Program-made: the position numbers and the translations under genes
Source of the DNA: Phymorhynchus buccinoides
Lineage: Eukaryota > Mollusca > Gastropoda > Neogastropoda > Raphitomidae
Reading direction: 5' to 3'
DNA length: 64,000 bases
NCBI GenBank assembly: GCA_017654935.2
Contig: CM065690.1
Location: forward strand, 35,922,454 to 35,986,453
Notes under the pieces: generated by a model
What the model was told of the DNA's origin: nothing
Database searches by the model: none
Seen by the model: only the letters and a program-made list of their open reading frames with translations
In this document: positions 10,612-23,100 of the stretch, one piece after another
Numbering within the stretch: the stretch's first letter is position 1
How the letters are laid out: every line of letters starts with the position of its first letter

Positions 10612-11703
10612 GTCAGATCAGGTCAGATCTTCAGGGCAGCCAGGCCTCGCGGCCTCTTGATGTGCCCTATCTTTTGATTGTTTGTTATTGTGGTTTTGTT
10701 CATCAATCAGATTGGCACAGCTGTGGCGCTTTTTGAACTATCATTGTCGTCTTAATCATAATTGTATTTAAAAACATTAATTTTGGGGTCACTATCTAGG
10801 AGGTTTTTGAAATGGTTAATGTTGGAAGCAAGTTTAGTTTATGCAGGGAGATTGTTCCAGTGCTGGGTGACTATTAGAAAAGAAGTTTTTTCTCATATTA
10901 GTTCTACTGTATTGGGTTAGTATTTTTAGATCACTGTTACGGGTTCTCAAATCGTTAGACAATTGAAACAAATGCTTGTTAGTTTTGTCAGGGTTATTAA
11001 AAAAATTATATAGGGGAAGACGGGGTAAAAAGCACATGGGCTGGTAAGAAGCCCACCCCAATGATCTCATGAAATAAAGAAAATTTCAGTCAAAGTAGCC
11101 CATGAGACGAATGCTAGACATTAACGCTCGTCTCATGGGCAAAATGAGACTGAAATTTGCTTCATTTCATGAGATAATTGGGGTGGGCTTCTTACCCGCC
11201 CATGCGCTTTTTACCCCGTCTTCCCCTACATTTATCAAATCTCCCCTTAATCTTCTAAATTTTAAGGATGGTAAACTTAACTTATGAAGTCTGTCCCCGT
11301 ATTCCAAATTTTGTATTGGTTTTATTAATTGGGTTGCTCGCCTTTGTATGAGGTCTTACTAAACTTTTATATAGGTTCAAAAAAACTTCTGTATTTAATT
11401 CCATAAAACTTCTAATTAAACCCAATATTCTATTGGCCTTGTTTACTGTTGTAATGTGTTTATCAAATTTGACTCCTAAGTCTTTTTCATCTGAACAGGT
11501 TTCCAAAACATGTTTAGCTGAACCGTGGGAAATTTCATAAGTTTCATTTTGATTGTCATAGCCCACATGCATGACTTTGCACTTTCCTGCATTAAAATAG
11601 AGATTCCACTTTTCTGACCATTCTATAAGTTTATCTATGTCATTTTGTATTATGTCTGAATGTTTAGAACAGTTGTAAAGTTTGGTATCGTCTGCGAATA
11701 TCA
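10612..11703 (-). pseudogene. LINE B: CR1-like reverse transcriptase, 3' part
   Basis: Read on the minus strand it starts at FADDTKLYNCSKHSDIIQND, goes through WNLYFNAGKCKVMHVG, KDLGVKF, LYKSLVRP, LRGDLINV, YNFFNNPDKTNK and SNDLRTRNSDLKI, and ends in FFSNSHPALEQSPCINKLAS. A 3' tail with AGGCCGCGAGGCCTGG matches the tail at 31340. A foldback MITE at 11011-11228 splits it, and there are few other lesions. The 5' part is missing at the poly-C tract. Confidence 0.85.
11011..11228. mobile_element. Foldback MITE, GGGGAAGACGG family (copy 1)
   Basis: It is a near-perfect palindrome of 218 bp with TA at each end: GGGGAAGACGGGGTAAAAAG at the left and its complement at the right, centred on CATTAACGCTCGTC. 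It is inserted in LINE B; deleting it with one TA restores the frame LINV-YNFF. Confidence 0.93.
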
Positions 11704-11730
11704 AGAGGAAGAGGGGCAGACATATTCTGC

Positions 11731-11732
11731 CC

Positions 11733-11767
<35 letters not shown>

Positions 11768-11787
11768 AAAAATGAGAGAAGAAGAAA

Positions 11788-11866
<79 letters not shown>
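11731..11866. repeat. Poly-C tract and (GA)n microsatellite
   Basis: About 34 C with one break (11732-11765), then AAAAAAATGAGAGAAG and a GA tract of about 85 bases. Confidence 0.95.
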
Positions 11867-11868
<2 letters not shown>

Positions 11869-12300
11869 TTGAAACATTTGTTTATTGAGGGAAAAGAATA
11901 AGCACACAATGGGCTTGTTTACATCTTGCCCTCGAAACAAAAGAAGAAAAGCATAATTAAAACTTCAATTAATGAACAAAAGAAACAGAGAAAAAAAATC
12001 CTACACATTCATACACCCATCCGCCCTCCCCCCACCCACCACCAACCTCGCACACAGCACAGTAATCATATGAACTAATATAAATTGAATTAACAAGAAT
12101 CATTAAATACATTGTGGAGGAAGAAAAAAATCAATCTAAGCAAATGTATTATGAGTATGACATGCATCAAAACACAATAAATTACTTTCTTTCTCCATCT
12201 TCTCCCTCCCCCCCCCCCCCCCCTAAAATCGTATTCCACAAACAACCACCCGAATACAACAGACTAGACTTGAAGAGATCAACTCTAATTAACTCTTAAT

Positions 12301-12516
<216 letters not shown>

Positions 12517-12898
12517 CAAGGATTCAATGGCTTAATTATTTCCACACCGTGACACACACAAGATTCAAGATTCAAGATGTTATCATCCTTTCACCCCTAT
12601 TGGGGCATGGAGGATTTAATTAAGCTTCAACTTTAATCAAACATAATATTCAAACTTATACAACATGGCATGCTTTAATGAATTTGCTTAATTTTAATAA
12701 AATATCTTTTTTAGCAGAAAATAAATCACAAAAAGAAAACACAGATCTGGGATAAAGTAATCCCATGCAGGGAGACAATCAACAGGGAGAGAATGATTAT
12801 TATATTTAAATTTGATTAATGAAATTACGTATGCGTATGGTACTGACTGATATATTGTTCTCTCTTAAACTCTTTTTTTGGTATGGAATACCCATGTA

Positions 12899-14060
12899 TT
12901 ACTTTGCTGTAATTATATATATGATTCTATATAACCATTCGTTTTCGAAATTCCTTTTCAAAGTTCTAACATTCCAGCATAGGCAATCTTGAAAGGTTGC
13001 ATTCCCATACACAGTCAAAACCCGTTTCACTGATGAATATTTGTTGAATTTTATTAATCCACGCAGGCCGAAACGATCCTCAGCAGAGGCTTGTGTGTAT
13101 AAATTGTGCAACATTCTATTCATTTTTGAAGATATTTTATCCGATTGTCCAGATACCAGTGAAGTCCAAAATCTAATAAGTCTTGATTTAATAAGGACAG
13201 AAAGAGGATAAATTCCAGTTTCACCATAGATGAGATTATTCATGGTACTTCCTTTCAAACGAAACAAGTGGGTTTTTTTTTAAATATAACCTTTCAAGCA
13301 TTTCTGTTCTCATAATGCCATATTTCGCATCCATATAAATAAAAAAGATGGGACTACCATTGACTGATATAAATCCAATGTAGCATCTAAAGGTAAGTTT
13401 TCATCTCTTGATGACCGTGACTGCATGAAAGAAAAATTGCATTTTGAGCTTGTTCATATACAACCTTTTTCGCTGTAAAAAAATCCCATTTTGAGCAAAC
13501 AATTAATGCTCCCAAATATTTAAAAGAATCTACAACTCTTATAAATTTGTTTTCCAACCGAAAATGAGTTTTAAAATGTCTACTTATGCTAAATTAATAT
13601 AATCACTTTTGTTTTATTTATATTAACATCACATTTCCGACACACGACAATAATCATAAAAGATATCTAGAGCTTTCTGTAATTTTCTCTGGAATCTGCT
13701 AGTAATAGAGTATCATCAGCATACAAGATAATCAATAAATGTACACAGTTGGAAAGTTCTTCATCGTTGACACTTGCATTAACAAAATTACAATTGTATT
13801 TTAAAAGAAAATAATTTAAATACAACGAACATAAAATAGGAGAAATATTTTCTCCCTGTCTAACACCTCTAGATCTACAACATTGGAAATAATCTGATTT
13901 TTGTACACAAGTCTTGGTTCTTTGATTACATGTATTCATAATTACTTGTAAATTTTTTACCCTGAATGCCTTGGCGAAAAGGTTTAACCCATAATCCTTG
14001 CCTCGATCCAGACAGAATCGAAGGCTTTCATAAAGTCAATAAATGCACAAAATAATTTGT
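12899..14060 (-). pseudogene. LINE C: non-LTR reverse transcriptase relic
   Basis: On the minus strand: KHKLFCAFIDFMKAFDSVW at 13984-14060 (palm motif A), then CRSRGVRQGENISPILCSLY and LLIILYADDTLLLADS at 13667-13939 (YADD catalytic box), then the C-terminal part RMLHNLYTQASAEDRFGLRG and KGSTMNNLIYGETGIYPL-like sequence at 12899-13267. Stops and frameshifts separate the blocks. The family differs from LINEs A and B (GVRQGE rather than GVPQGS). The upstream end is cut by the CA/GA microsatellite. Confidence 0.85.
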
Positions 14061-14091
14061 GTTTACTTTTGCGAATGTCAATAAGTGCTTT

Positions 14092-14660
<569 letters not shown>

Positions 14661-14723
14661 AATAGAAAGAAGAAGAAGAAGAAGAGAGAGAGAGACTACA
14701 GAGAGAGAGGGGGGTAAGACTGG

Positions 14724-14808
<85 letters not shown>

Positions 14809-14815
14809 GGAAACT
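14661..14815. repeat. (GAA)n and (GA)n tract
   Basis: An imperfect purine tract that grows out of the SINE tail. The clean GA run is about 14732-14807. Confidence 0.9.
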
Positions 14816-14847
14816 GAGAGAGACAGAGAAACAGACAGAGACAGACA

Positions 14848-14990
14848 TAGGGGAAGACGGGGTAAAAAGCGCACGGGCGGGTAAGAAGCCCACCCCAATT
14901 ATTTCATGAAATAAAGAAAATTTCAGTCAAATTTGCCCATGAGAAAGGGCTTCTTACCCGCCCATGCGCTTTTTACCCCGTCTTCCCCTA
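14848..14990. mobile_element. Foldback MITE, GGGGAAGACGG family, internally deleted
   Basis: Both termini and TA flanks are intact, but most of the right arm's interior is missing, so the element is 143 bp instead of 218. It sits inside a GA/CAGA-rich repeat, which resumes with ACAGACAGA on both sides. Confidence 0.92.
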
Positions 14991-15089
14991 CAGACAGACA
15001 GATACACCCAAACTGGCAGAGACACTGAAATGGAGGGAGGGAGAGATAGAGAAAGTAAGAGAAAGGGGCGATGGCAGAGACAAACAGAG

Positions 15090-15099
15090 AGAGAGAGAG

Positions 15100-15178
<79 letters not shown>
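15090..15178. repeat. (GA)n microsatellite
   Basis: A GA tract of about 70 bases preceded by imperfect GA/CAGA repeats. Confidence 0.95.
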
Positions 15179-15179
<1 letters not shown>

Positions 15180-15456
15180 GATACCGGGTGTGTGCACAAA
15201 TAGTTCCCCCACCTTCTGGAAGTTCTGTGCTTGTAACATCCTCTAACCTGTCACTCTCTTTGACTCTGGTTGTTGTCATCTACTATCTTTCTGCCTTTCC
15301 GATCCATTCGCCTACCTTTATTCAAGAAACACTTTCAGAAACATTTCCCCCAGTCGAAGTCGGACATGATGGGCCTAATTATTTCTTTCTTATGCGCATA
15401 ACGGCAGCATGGCGCATCTGCGAAACTGTCTGAGCGATCGAAGAAGAAGAAGAAGA
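15178..15456 (+). mobile_element. SINE-like repeat (family S3, copy 1)
   Basis: It begins GGGGGATACCGGGTGTGTGC, then ACAAATAGTTCCCCCACC, a pyrimidine-rich middle, CCAGTCGAAGTCGGACATG and GCGCATAACGGCAGCATG, and ends in a GAAGAAGAAGA tail. The same order is found at 50052, 51649 (plus) and 33040, 46058 (minus). The simple-sequence 3' tail fits a retroposed element. Confidence 0.75.
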
Positions 15457-16089
15457 CATCACATCACATCACATCACGTCACATAATGCTATAAGCCTTT
15501 TGCCCTCGTGGTGATATTTGCATCAGAGATCAATGTTTCGATCTGTGTTTGCCCGTGGATTTATTTTGGCATGATTGTATAACTATGCATCCAAATTGGT
15601 AGAAAACGTATGATTAGATCATTCTTTGTCAATACGATTTTAAAATGCATTTACTGAAGGTGCATTGACCGTAGGTATCAAATGATAAATTATTCCGCAT
15701 AAATTTGTTAGTAAAGAATGAATATGTCTAGTGTTGGTTATTCCACGCGGAAACCCGTGTGCAATCCATAAAATCAATAAGTGAAACAAAGAAGGGGAAA
15801 GGTTTGCGCACGTGTCCGAATTTCCCCTTATTATGCGTACACGTTTATTCTTCTTTCTTCCGCTTATTTAGGGTTTTCCGTACGGAACTTGCGTGTCTCA
15901 GCAATGTGAACCCGGCCTTATCATAGTGTTTTTACGTTGTGACCCCGGGTAGCCGCATATTATGACTAGATAAGTGGAAAAGAGGTGCTGTAGTTGAGGA
16001 ATCATACAAACCATGCATAATTTTGTTTTTACAAACTTCTATATAATAGTATTCCAAGCTTGGTAGATTTAGCCATTTTAATTAATGGG
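15457..16089. other. Intergenic, no gene seen
   Basis: Five ATCAC pentamers at about 15458-15482, then AT-rich sequence without coding signal. Confidence 0.4.
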
Positions 16090-16307
16090 TAGGGGAAGAC
16101 GGGGTAAAAAGCGCATGGGCGGGTAAGAAGCCCACCCCAATTATCTCATGAAATGAAGCAAATTTCAGTCTCATTTTGCCCATGAGACGAGCGTTAATGT
16201 CTAGCATTCGTCTCATGGGCAAATTTGACTGAAATTTTCTTTATTTCATGAGATAATTGGGGTGGGCTTCTTACCCGCCCATGCGCTTTTTACCCCGTCT
16301 TCCCCTA
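16090..16307. mobile_element. Foldback MITE, GGGGAAGACGG family (copy 3)
   Basis: A full-length 218-bp palindrome flanked by TA. It is almost identical to the copy at 11011-11228 read from the other side, with a centre of GAGCGTTAATGTCTAGCATT. Confidence 0.95.
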
Positions 16308-16389
16308 CGTCTTATAAACCTCGGCACACCTTCAATCAAATTTATGTGCTTTCTAAGGTAAGCCGGACTCCAGGGTTACCACTGCCACA

Positions 16390-16800
16390 TTCTGAAACTT
16401 GTGCATCGACGGGCTGCCCGCTGGGTGCTGAATAGGCATCGCCAGACATCCAGCATCAGTGGAAGACATGTACATGGGCCCAGCTGCACTGGACCCCACT
16501 CACTGACAGGAGGCGGGCATCTAGACTGTCCACCTTCTTCAAATGTCACCGGGGGGACATTCTCATCAACACCCCCTACAGCCCGTCTCTCAATCCGCCA
16601 ACACGTCAAACAAGACAGTCACACGAGTTCACTTACTTCCTTCCCTCCTGCAAGACAAGTTACAGAAAGTTCTCATTCTTTACCCGGACCATCGGAGATT
16701 GGAACTCCCTACCCCCTGAGGCAGTAACATCAGCCTCAATGGAGGGATTCAAACTCCCGGATCTAAGAAACAACACCCTTTCTCATTACCAGACCTGCCA
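16390..16800 (+). pseudogene. LINE D: reverse transcriptase C-terminal relic
   Basis: HRRAARWVLNRHRQTSSIS resembles the C-terminal block of LINE A (CRAARYVLNRHRNTSSV), followed by frameshifted RQHVKQDSHT and WNSLPPEAV-like sequence. Heavily decayed. Confidence 0.65.
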
Positions 16801-17002
16801 CATGATTAGCTTTCTTATTTATATTATGTTCATCGAAACTAAGATTTGGATCAACAATGATTCCCATATCTTTTTCAGCTATAGTGGTTTCAAGTTTACA
16901 AAGCACCTTACCATCACTCATAATTATAAAGTAGTCGTAATCCTGTAGAAAAGGGCCAACAGTAAATGAGAGCTGTACTATAAATGGTATTCTACAGCCC
17001 AT
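16763..17002 (-). pseudogene. LINE reverse transcriptase fragment (thumb region)
   Basis: Minus-strand frame with KVLCKLETTIAEKDMGIIVD and PNLSFDEHNINKKANHVAGL, the conserved block after the YADD box in CR1/jockey-like LINEs. It abuts LINE D tail to tail. Confidence 0.65.
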
Positions 17003-17364
17003 TGGAATGTCATGCTACAGCTTAGTCTTTCGTGGAAGACTCTCGAACGAGGGGGCCCTTGTGCCGGCTTTGGTGCTGCAGCCAAAGGGATTGGTTGGCC
17101 TTTGGGGACCTTCCCCAACGCCAACTCTCGTCCTCAAGTCCCTTTGACCGAGAGAGTGGGGATGTACCCTGGGCAAGACATCTCCCCTATATATAAAGTA
17201 ATTATCGCCCAGCCCACCAGAATAGTAGTGCCCCCTCTGCTATCTGGACGTCATTTCGGAAACGACAGACAAGCAACATCATTGTTGAATATGCTTTGGT
17301 ATCATCTGCGTTATTTTTTCTTCTTCTTTACAGTCCACTAAGTCAGGCATGTCAGTAATATGAG

Positions 17365-17365
<1 letters not shown>

Positions 17366-17410
<45 letters not shown>

Positions 17411-17422
17411 CGCGCGCGCGCG

Positions 17423-17499
<77 letters not shown>

Positions 17500-17522
17500 G
17501 CGTGTGCGCGTGCGTGTGCGTG
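17366..17522. repeat. (TG)n with CG-rich interruption
   Basis: Two TG tracts separated by GCGCGCGCGTGCGCGCGC-like sequence; a candidate Z-DNA former because alternating purine-pyrimidine continues for about 155 bases. Confidence 0.95.
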
Positions 17523-17539
17523 TAAATTAAATTAAACAC

Positions 17540-18001
17540 ACTTTGCTATAAATCTATTCATAAAGCTGCTCCATCTTACCTCTGTGACAATATTTCCATC
17601 TATACGCCAGCTCGCACTTTACGTTCAGTTTCTGACCCTCTTTCTCTCCAGATCCCTAGGTATAAGCTTTCAACTGTTGGTCGGCGCTCTTTTGCTGTCT
17701 CAGGACCGACCTCCTGGAACAAACTTCCGCTCTCCCTCCGTCAGCGACCGACTCTCTCTGCTTTCAAAGCTAACCTCAAAACCCACCTGTTCCCCCGTCA
17801 TTAAAGCTCCTCTCTCTTTATCTTCTCTCTCTTGCCATTAGGTCTGTTTCTGCTATATTCCATTTATGTTATCTGTGTGTGTTCGCGTTGTATTGCGTTT
17901 GTGTTTGAATGCGCTTTGAATGCTAACGTGTGTGTGCGCTTTGATTTGATTTATATCAAGATTCAGCGCCGTATAAATATTGTATGTTGTTGTTGTTGTT
18001 G
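17540..18001 (+). pseudogene. LINE E: 3' end of a CR1/L2-like element
   Basis: The frame reads YKSIHKAAPSYLCDNISIYT, PARTLRSVSDPLSLQIPRYK and GPTSWNKLPLSLRQRPTLSA, ending FKANLKTHLFPRH then a stop. This is the standard C-terminus of these LINEs. The 3' end has CAGCGCCGTATAAATATTG and a GTT-repeat tail, the usual terminal structure. Confidence 0.85.
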
Positions 18002-18590
18002 TTGCGTGCGCGTGCGCGCGCGCATGTTGTGTTGTATTTCGGTAAATAGACGACATTGTTTCTGCTGCTGACAAAAATCAAAATGGCTGCCTTTTACCTG
18101 CTGGTTTTACCTGATGTGGACTGACACTTTTCAAAAGCAAAACAGGTGAAACTTTTTGATTTGATAGGACATCAGGAATTTGTACATTGTTTTAATAGAA
18201 TTTTCAAGTATTATATCAGACCAGTGTAAAGATTTGTCTACATATTTTATTAGGAATGGTAAATTTGTTTTGTCAAATTTCTAATCTAATGTCAGTGTAA
18301 CACTGAGTGTTATTGAGTGTATTGTCACAAATTAAATGTGTGTAATGACATTATATAATTGGAAAGAGCTCGAAAAGACCTTAAAATGATAGCAAATACC
18401 AAAATTAAGAAAGTTACAACGTTTTGAAATGGCAGCCTGGTTTTTTTACATGATGATATTGATAAAAAAAATTATATTATAATTTATATACTACTAGTTT
18501 TACTATCATATCATATCATATCATATACGGCATATGGCTTGTACCCACGTGTCGTCATATCCGGCCACAAGGAGCGTGCCATATTATGGG
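18002..18590. other. Intergenic, no gene seen
   Basis: AT-rich sequence with four ATATC pentamers near 18507. Positions 18530-18570 (TATGGCTTGTACC, GTGTCGTCATATCCGG) resemble the terminus of the imperfect palindrome at 31150. Confidence 0.4.
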
Positions 18591-18690
18591 AGACCGCCAT
18601 CTTAGTCAGTAACTTTGTTTGAAAAATGCCAGATCGATGCTGTTTACACACAAATAAGGACTAAGATGGCGACACTTCCGTTGGAAGGGT
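18590..18690 (+). promoter_or_regulatory. Candidate TATA-less promoter of SON
   Basis: Two YY1-type motifs are present, CCGCCATCTT (18594-18603) and AAGATGGCGA (18663-18672), the second followed by an ETS-like CACTTCCGT. Such clusters mark housekeeping promoters in animals. The first SON coding exon has an acceptor (TTTAACTGCAG) just before its ATG, so a non-coding first exon upstream is expected. The nearby similarity to a repeat at 31150 is a reason for caution. Confidence 0.25.
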
Positions 18691-19136
18691 CGAGATGCGC
18701 ACGCAGGTGGGGGGGAGCCATACTGATATCAGTTATTAGGATTTGCGAGTGTGATATTGCTTTTATCCTATCTCAAGTGGCTTGCTGTTTATCAGTGATA
18801 TCACACAAGCTCCTCAAACAAGAGGGCAACACCCTATAAACATAGTCCCTGTTACCAGCAACGCCCACACAATCATATAAGACCAACTGATGAAACTCAG
18901 GGGAGTTAATTTTGGACTCTATGGTCATTGTCTATTTTTGCATTTAATAATTTCCTGTATTGGTATTTATAACATTGTTTAGAAATAAGATACAACTTAC
19001 AAGTGTCCACTTGGACACAAGTGGCTATGTGTATGAAAAAACACCTATGATGTAAAGATTTGTCATTTTATTTATGTTCACAGGACGTCATAGTACTTAG
19101 TAGCTGCCATCACCTGTTTCTTTAACTGCAGTCAAG

Positions 19137-20109
19137 ATGGCTGACTCAGACTCTAGTCACAAGCCTGGAGACAAGCGGCCTTTAGATTCCAAATTGGAGG
19201 AGAGAAGACCTCCTAAAGTTCGACGCTTTGACATGAAAACCAGAGTTCCCAAGGCCCAGGTAACACATACTGCTTCAGATCCAAGTGTTGCCTCTCAACA
19301 GACTTTGGAAAGAAAAGACGGCTCTGAACGCAAAAGCAAACCTGTAGTGGTCACCACTATCGTTACCAAGAGACAAAAATCGAAACATGTTTCTGACGTT
19401 GGCTTGCCTGTAGGAGAAAAATCAGCAGTTCGGGCTCCAGATGCGATGTCCGTGAACAGGATGTTGCAGACATCGCTGGAATTGCAGCAGGCTGAAATGA
19501 AGAGCAAGGAGGGGCAAAGCAGAAACATTGTGGACCAACTGTTCCAGGACTTTGTCTCCACCAAGATGAGAGAAGTGGATGACAACAGTGAAACAGTCTC
19601 CGGAGAGGTCAGCTCTATCCACAGCACCGGGCCCAAAAAGGACCCCAACGCTTTGTCCATGGAAGAAATCAACAAGCTCCTGGATGCGGAAATCACCTCC
19701 ATTAAATCTCGCAGCGTGGTGAGCGGACTCACTGACGAGTCGATGGAGTCCGGTGGAGATGACAGCGACCAAACTCAGGCTGGCAATCGCAGAAAATTTG
19801 GTGCAGATCATTCGGGAGATGCACACCCTGTTTTAATTCTCTCTGATAACAGTGGCCCTTCAGAGCCGAGCCATGGTTTCTCCAAACAGTCTCTGTCAGT
19901 GGCAGAGGCGTTCACAAACCTCACTGAGACGGCAGGGACATCTTTAGAAGGTGGCTTCAAGGAAGCCTCAGGACAGGCAGGGAGTGAGGGGAAAGGGGCG
20001 GCGCTGGCGAAAAAGAAGCCTGAGGTGAAGAAGCTGGGGCTGTCCATTGGTGCCGAGAGCCTGGCCCGCATCATGGGGAACTGGAAGAACGGACACATTT
20101 TGGAGGACG
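19137..20109 (+). CDS. SON: SON coding exon 1
   Basis: The exon holds 324 codons plus one base, from ATG to the donor GTAAGA. The exon itself probably starts at 19132 after TTTAACTGCAG. It opens MADSDSSHKPGDKRPLDSKL and carries the conserved N-terminal segment RNIVDQLFQDFVSTKMREVD and a Ser/Asp-rich region. It ends GNWKNGHILED in phase 1. Confidence 0.92.
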
Positions 20110-23100
20110 GTAAGACGACCTTTTTTTTTTTACTGCAATAAGATTCCTCTTATTTTTGAATAAATGAATTTTTTGAATACTTTGATTAATGTGTGAAAAG
20201 GAGACTTTAAATATTTCATTACTTAAGCAAGGTAAGGTGGTAGGTAAGCTACCCAAATTTAATGCTAACTTTCTGACTGACAGACAAGCAGACTCATTGA
20301 AGCTTGTAGAGAAGAATTCAACAAATCATGTGGAAGAGGGTAAAAAGAATTGATGAACATCATGAAGAGAAAAAAGACTGGGAACGGATGACGAAGTAAA
20401 ATTTTCGATAAAAATATTTGATTAATTAATTGATGATAATGCTGTTGATGTTCATGATTCCAGGTGAAGTTGAATCGACCGATTCAGACAGAGACAAAGC
20501 GTTTAAAACAGAAAAAGACGAAGAAAGTGCAGACAGTGATGTGTCAGAAACTGGCTCCCTGTCCGACTCTGACAAAGTAAAAGACGGCAAGGGCAAGAAG
20601 AAGAAGAAGCACAAACACAAACATAAGAAGAAGAAAAAGCACAAGTCTCAGAACAAAGAGGAGAAGGAAGAAGGAGAGAAACCAGATGCTGAGATTGAGA
20701 GGAAGGCATCCAAAGAAAAGAAGGAGAAGAAGGAGAAAAGTGAGAGGAGGTCATCAAGGGAAAGAAAGGAGAAGGAAGAAGGATCGGAGAAGAAAGAGAA
20801 GGAAAGCAAGTCTAAGGAGAAAAAGAAGAGCAGCAGTCGTCACAAATCCAAGTGGGTGGAATGTCTGTTGATTCTGTGTGTTGTGTGTGTGTGTGTGACA
20901 GTGTGTGTGTGTTTATTTATACCTGTATGCATGCATGTGATATAGGTGCATTTATGCTTTTCTCAGAACATGCTCTCCTAATGATAGACCATGAGATACA
21001 TCCACGGATGATTATACAGCAAAGCAAAAAGTAAAATTTTATATTTTGAAGTTCTAACATTTTCTTAGTTTTCTTATAAATACAAGTTATAGAAAATTAG
21101 GAAAGGGTGGGCACATTGTTTCTGAATTCTATGCTTCAAAATATAACCATTTTTGTTCTACAACTCTTAACTAGGTCACCATCGGAGCTCTTTGACCCCT
21201 GGGATGCCCGAAGCTATCGAGCAGACGGTGCTAAGCGTAGTCGGAGTCGGTCTCCTCGAAGCTCCTCCAGGAGGGAGCGTTCCAAGGAGCGCCATGGCGG
21301 GAGGTCCAAGGACGGCAGCCGAGAGCACTCCAAGGACCGGCACCACAAGAGATCCCACCGGAGCCGCTCCAAGGACAGGTCCAAAAAGAGGTCCAGATCC
21401 AAGGAGAAGGATACCCAGAAGGACAAGGACAGCGCCGACCTGAGGGTCAAGATCGACAAGAACAAGCTACGAAAAATTGCCATGTAAGTCCAGGTTTAGT
21501 TTTTAGTCCTCCTCTATAGCAAGAGCACTGAAAGTCCGTTTTTTGACTCTTCTAGCACCATGTAGTCGTCGAGTACATCACACTTCACTCCCATCAAATG
21601 CTAGTCGTAGCCCCAAAAGAATCCCTTCACTTAATTGAATCTTTAAAAAATAATTTTACCAAAATAAGAAAATGTTTTAAGGAACAATTTAAATCTTATT
21701 TGTAAGAGTTGCTTCATCATGGCAGAGTTTTAAAACAGTAACACTAACAGTAGCCGTTGAGTGTGATCTTTAAAAAAAATTTTTGATATGGCTATACTAT
21801 ATAGTTATAAAGCTAGCTAATCAAAAGACAATAAGCAAATGAACATCAGTTTTCTCAGGAGTGATTCACAAGTACCCATCGAAAAGAGTTTTTAGTATTG
21901 TTGGACATTTGAAAGTTAATGCCAGTATATAGGAATTTTTTTATGGATTAAAATTTTGTTGTTATCAATGTTCCAGGTGGGTTTATGGAACACCCTCTTT
22001 TACTCAAGGGAGATTGCTTCATTGAAGCCAGATAACAGCTTGATGGTGTCATTGCACTGGATTTTGCAACTGAGATGACAGCGTTTGCGGCTTTTTCAAA
22101 TGTGGATGTTTCTCACTTTGTTTCTGAAGTTTGTATGGATTGTGGTGTTGTGGACATTTTTGTTTATTTATTTCACCTCCAGCTTTACTGATGGTGTTCA
22201 TCACACAGCAGTGTATTTACATTCCCTTGGCACAAGAACTTATATTTTCAAATTGGAGCAAAAGTGTGCACCATGTCTGCACTTTCATCAAATTTTGCAA
22301 GGCAGAGTGGAAAAGTATGTCACATGGAATGAGACTCGATGATGTGAGGTGTGATTACAACTGGATTTCTGTGTTTGGACTTTCAGCAACAGACATGCAG
22401 ATGAGTGCTTATGGACAAGCACTACGTTTATTGGACATTATCACTTTAGCTTTCCTTTGGTTGACAGGCTGCTTACACTACAGTGCATTTCCAAGTGGGA
22501 CAGCAGGAAATTCTTTTCAGGAATATCTTTTCAGGAATATCTTTTCTTTTTAAAATGATGCGTCTCTCCAGTTTTGTTGGAAAAAAAGTCTTCTAAATTG
22601 TTTTCCCTTTGTTAGTTTGAAGAGTTGTGAAAGTGGTTTAGGTGTTGTTTTTAATTTTTTTGTTTTTGTTTTTCGCTTTGTATTGTTTCAGTATTGATCA
22701 CAATTAAGTGATCTGCATCTGAAAGTAGAATTTATCTTGGAGTCCTTTAAGTTGTCCAGATTCATGAAAAACAACTCAGCTTGTCAGGGAAGTTAAGGGA
22801 TGGACAAAGGCTATTTATCTTCAAAGTATCTGACGGTAACATTGTTGTTGTCGGTTGTGGCTTTGATGTGGTCTGCTGTTTCTGGCGTGATCGTTATCAG
22901 CAGAAAGTCCTTTGACATTCGCTGTGACTGTGCGTTTTCCTCTTTTTGTCTGCTGCCTGGGCTTCCGTCGATGGTTGTATCTGTGTTCTGTATTTGATGG
23001 AGCAGAGCTCTAGGTGTGCCGCTTCCTATTTGCAGGATTGATGTTGTTGTGGGTCTTGAGTGATCACCTAAGAAAGTGAGAGGATTTCATATGGATTGAT

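Noticed and set aside
10503..10736. Small gene between MAN1A and LINE B
   Set aside because: The frame overlaps the LINE B 3' tail and has no recognisable product.
20430..20945. SON exon 2 extending as a longer open frame on both sides
   Set aside because: The frame runs into a TG repeat on the right. Phases with exons 1 and 3 fix the edges at 20464 and 20851.
22131..22553. 140-residue open frame in SON intron 3
   Set aside because: Composition looks random, there is no conserved motif, and exons 3 and 4 join without it in the right phase.
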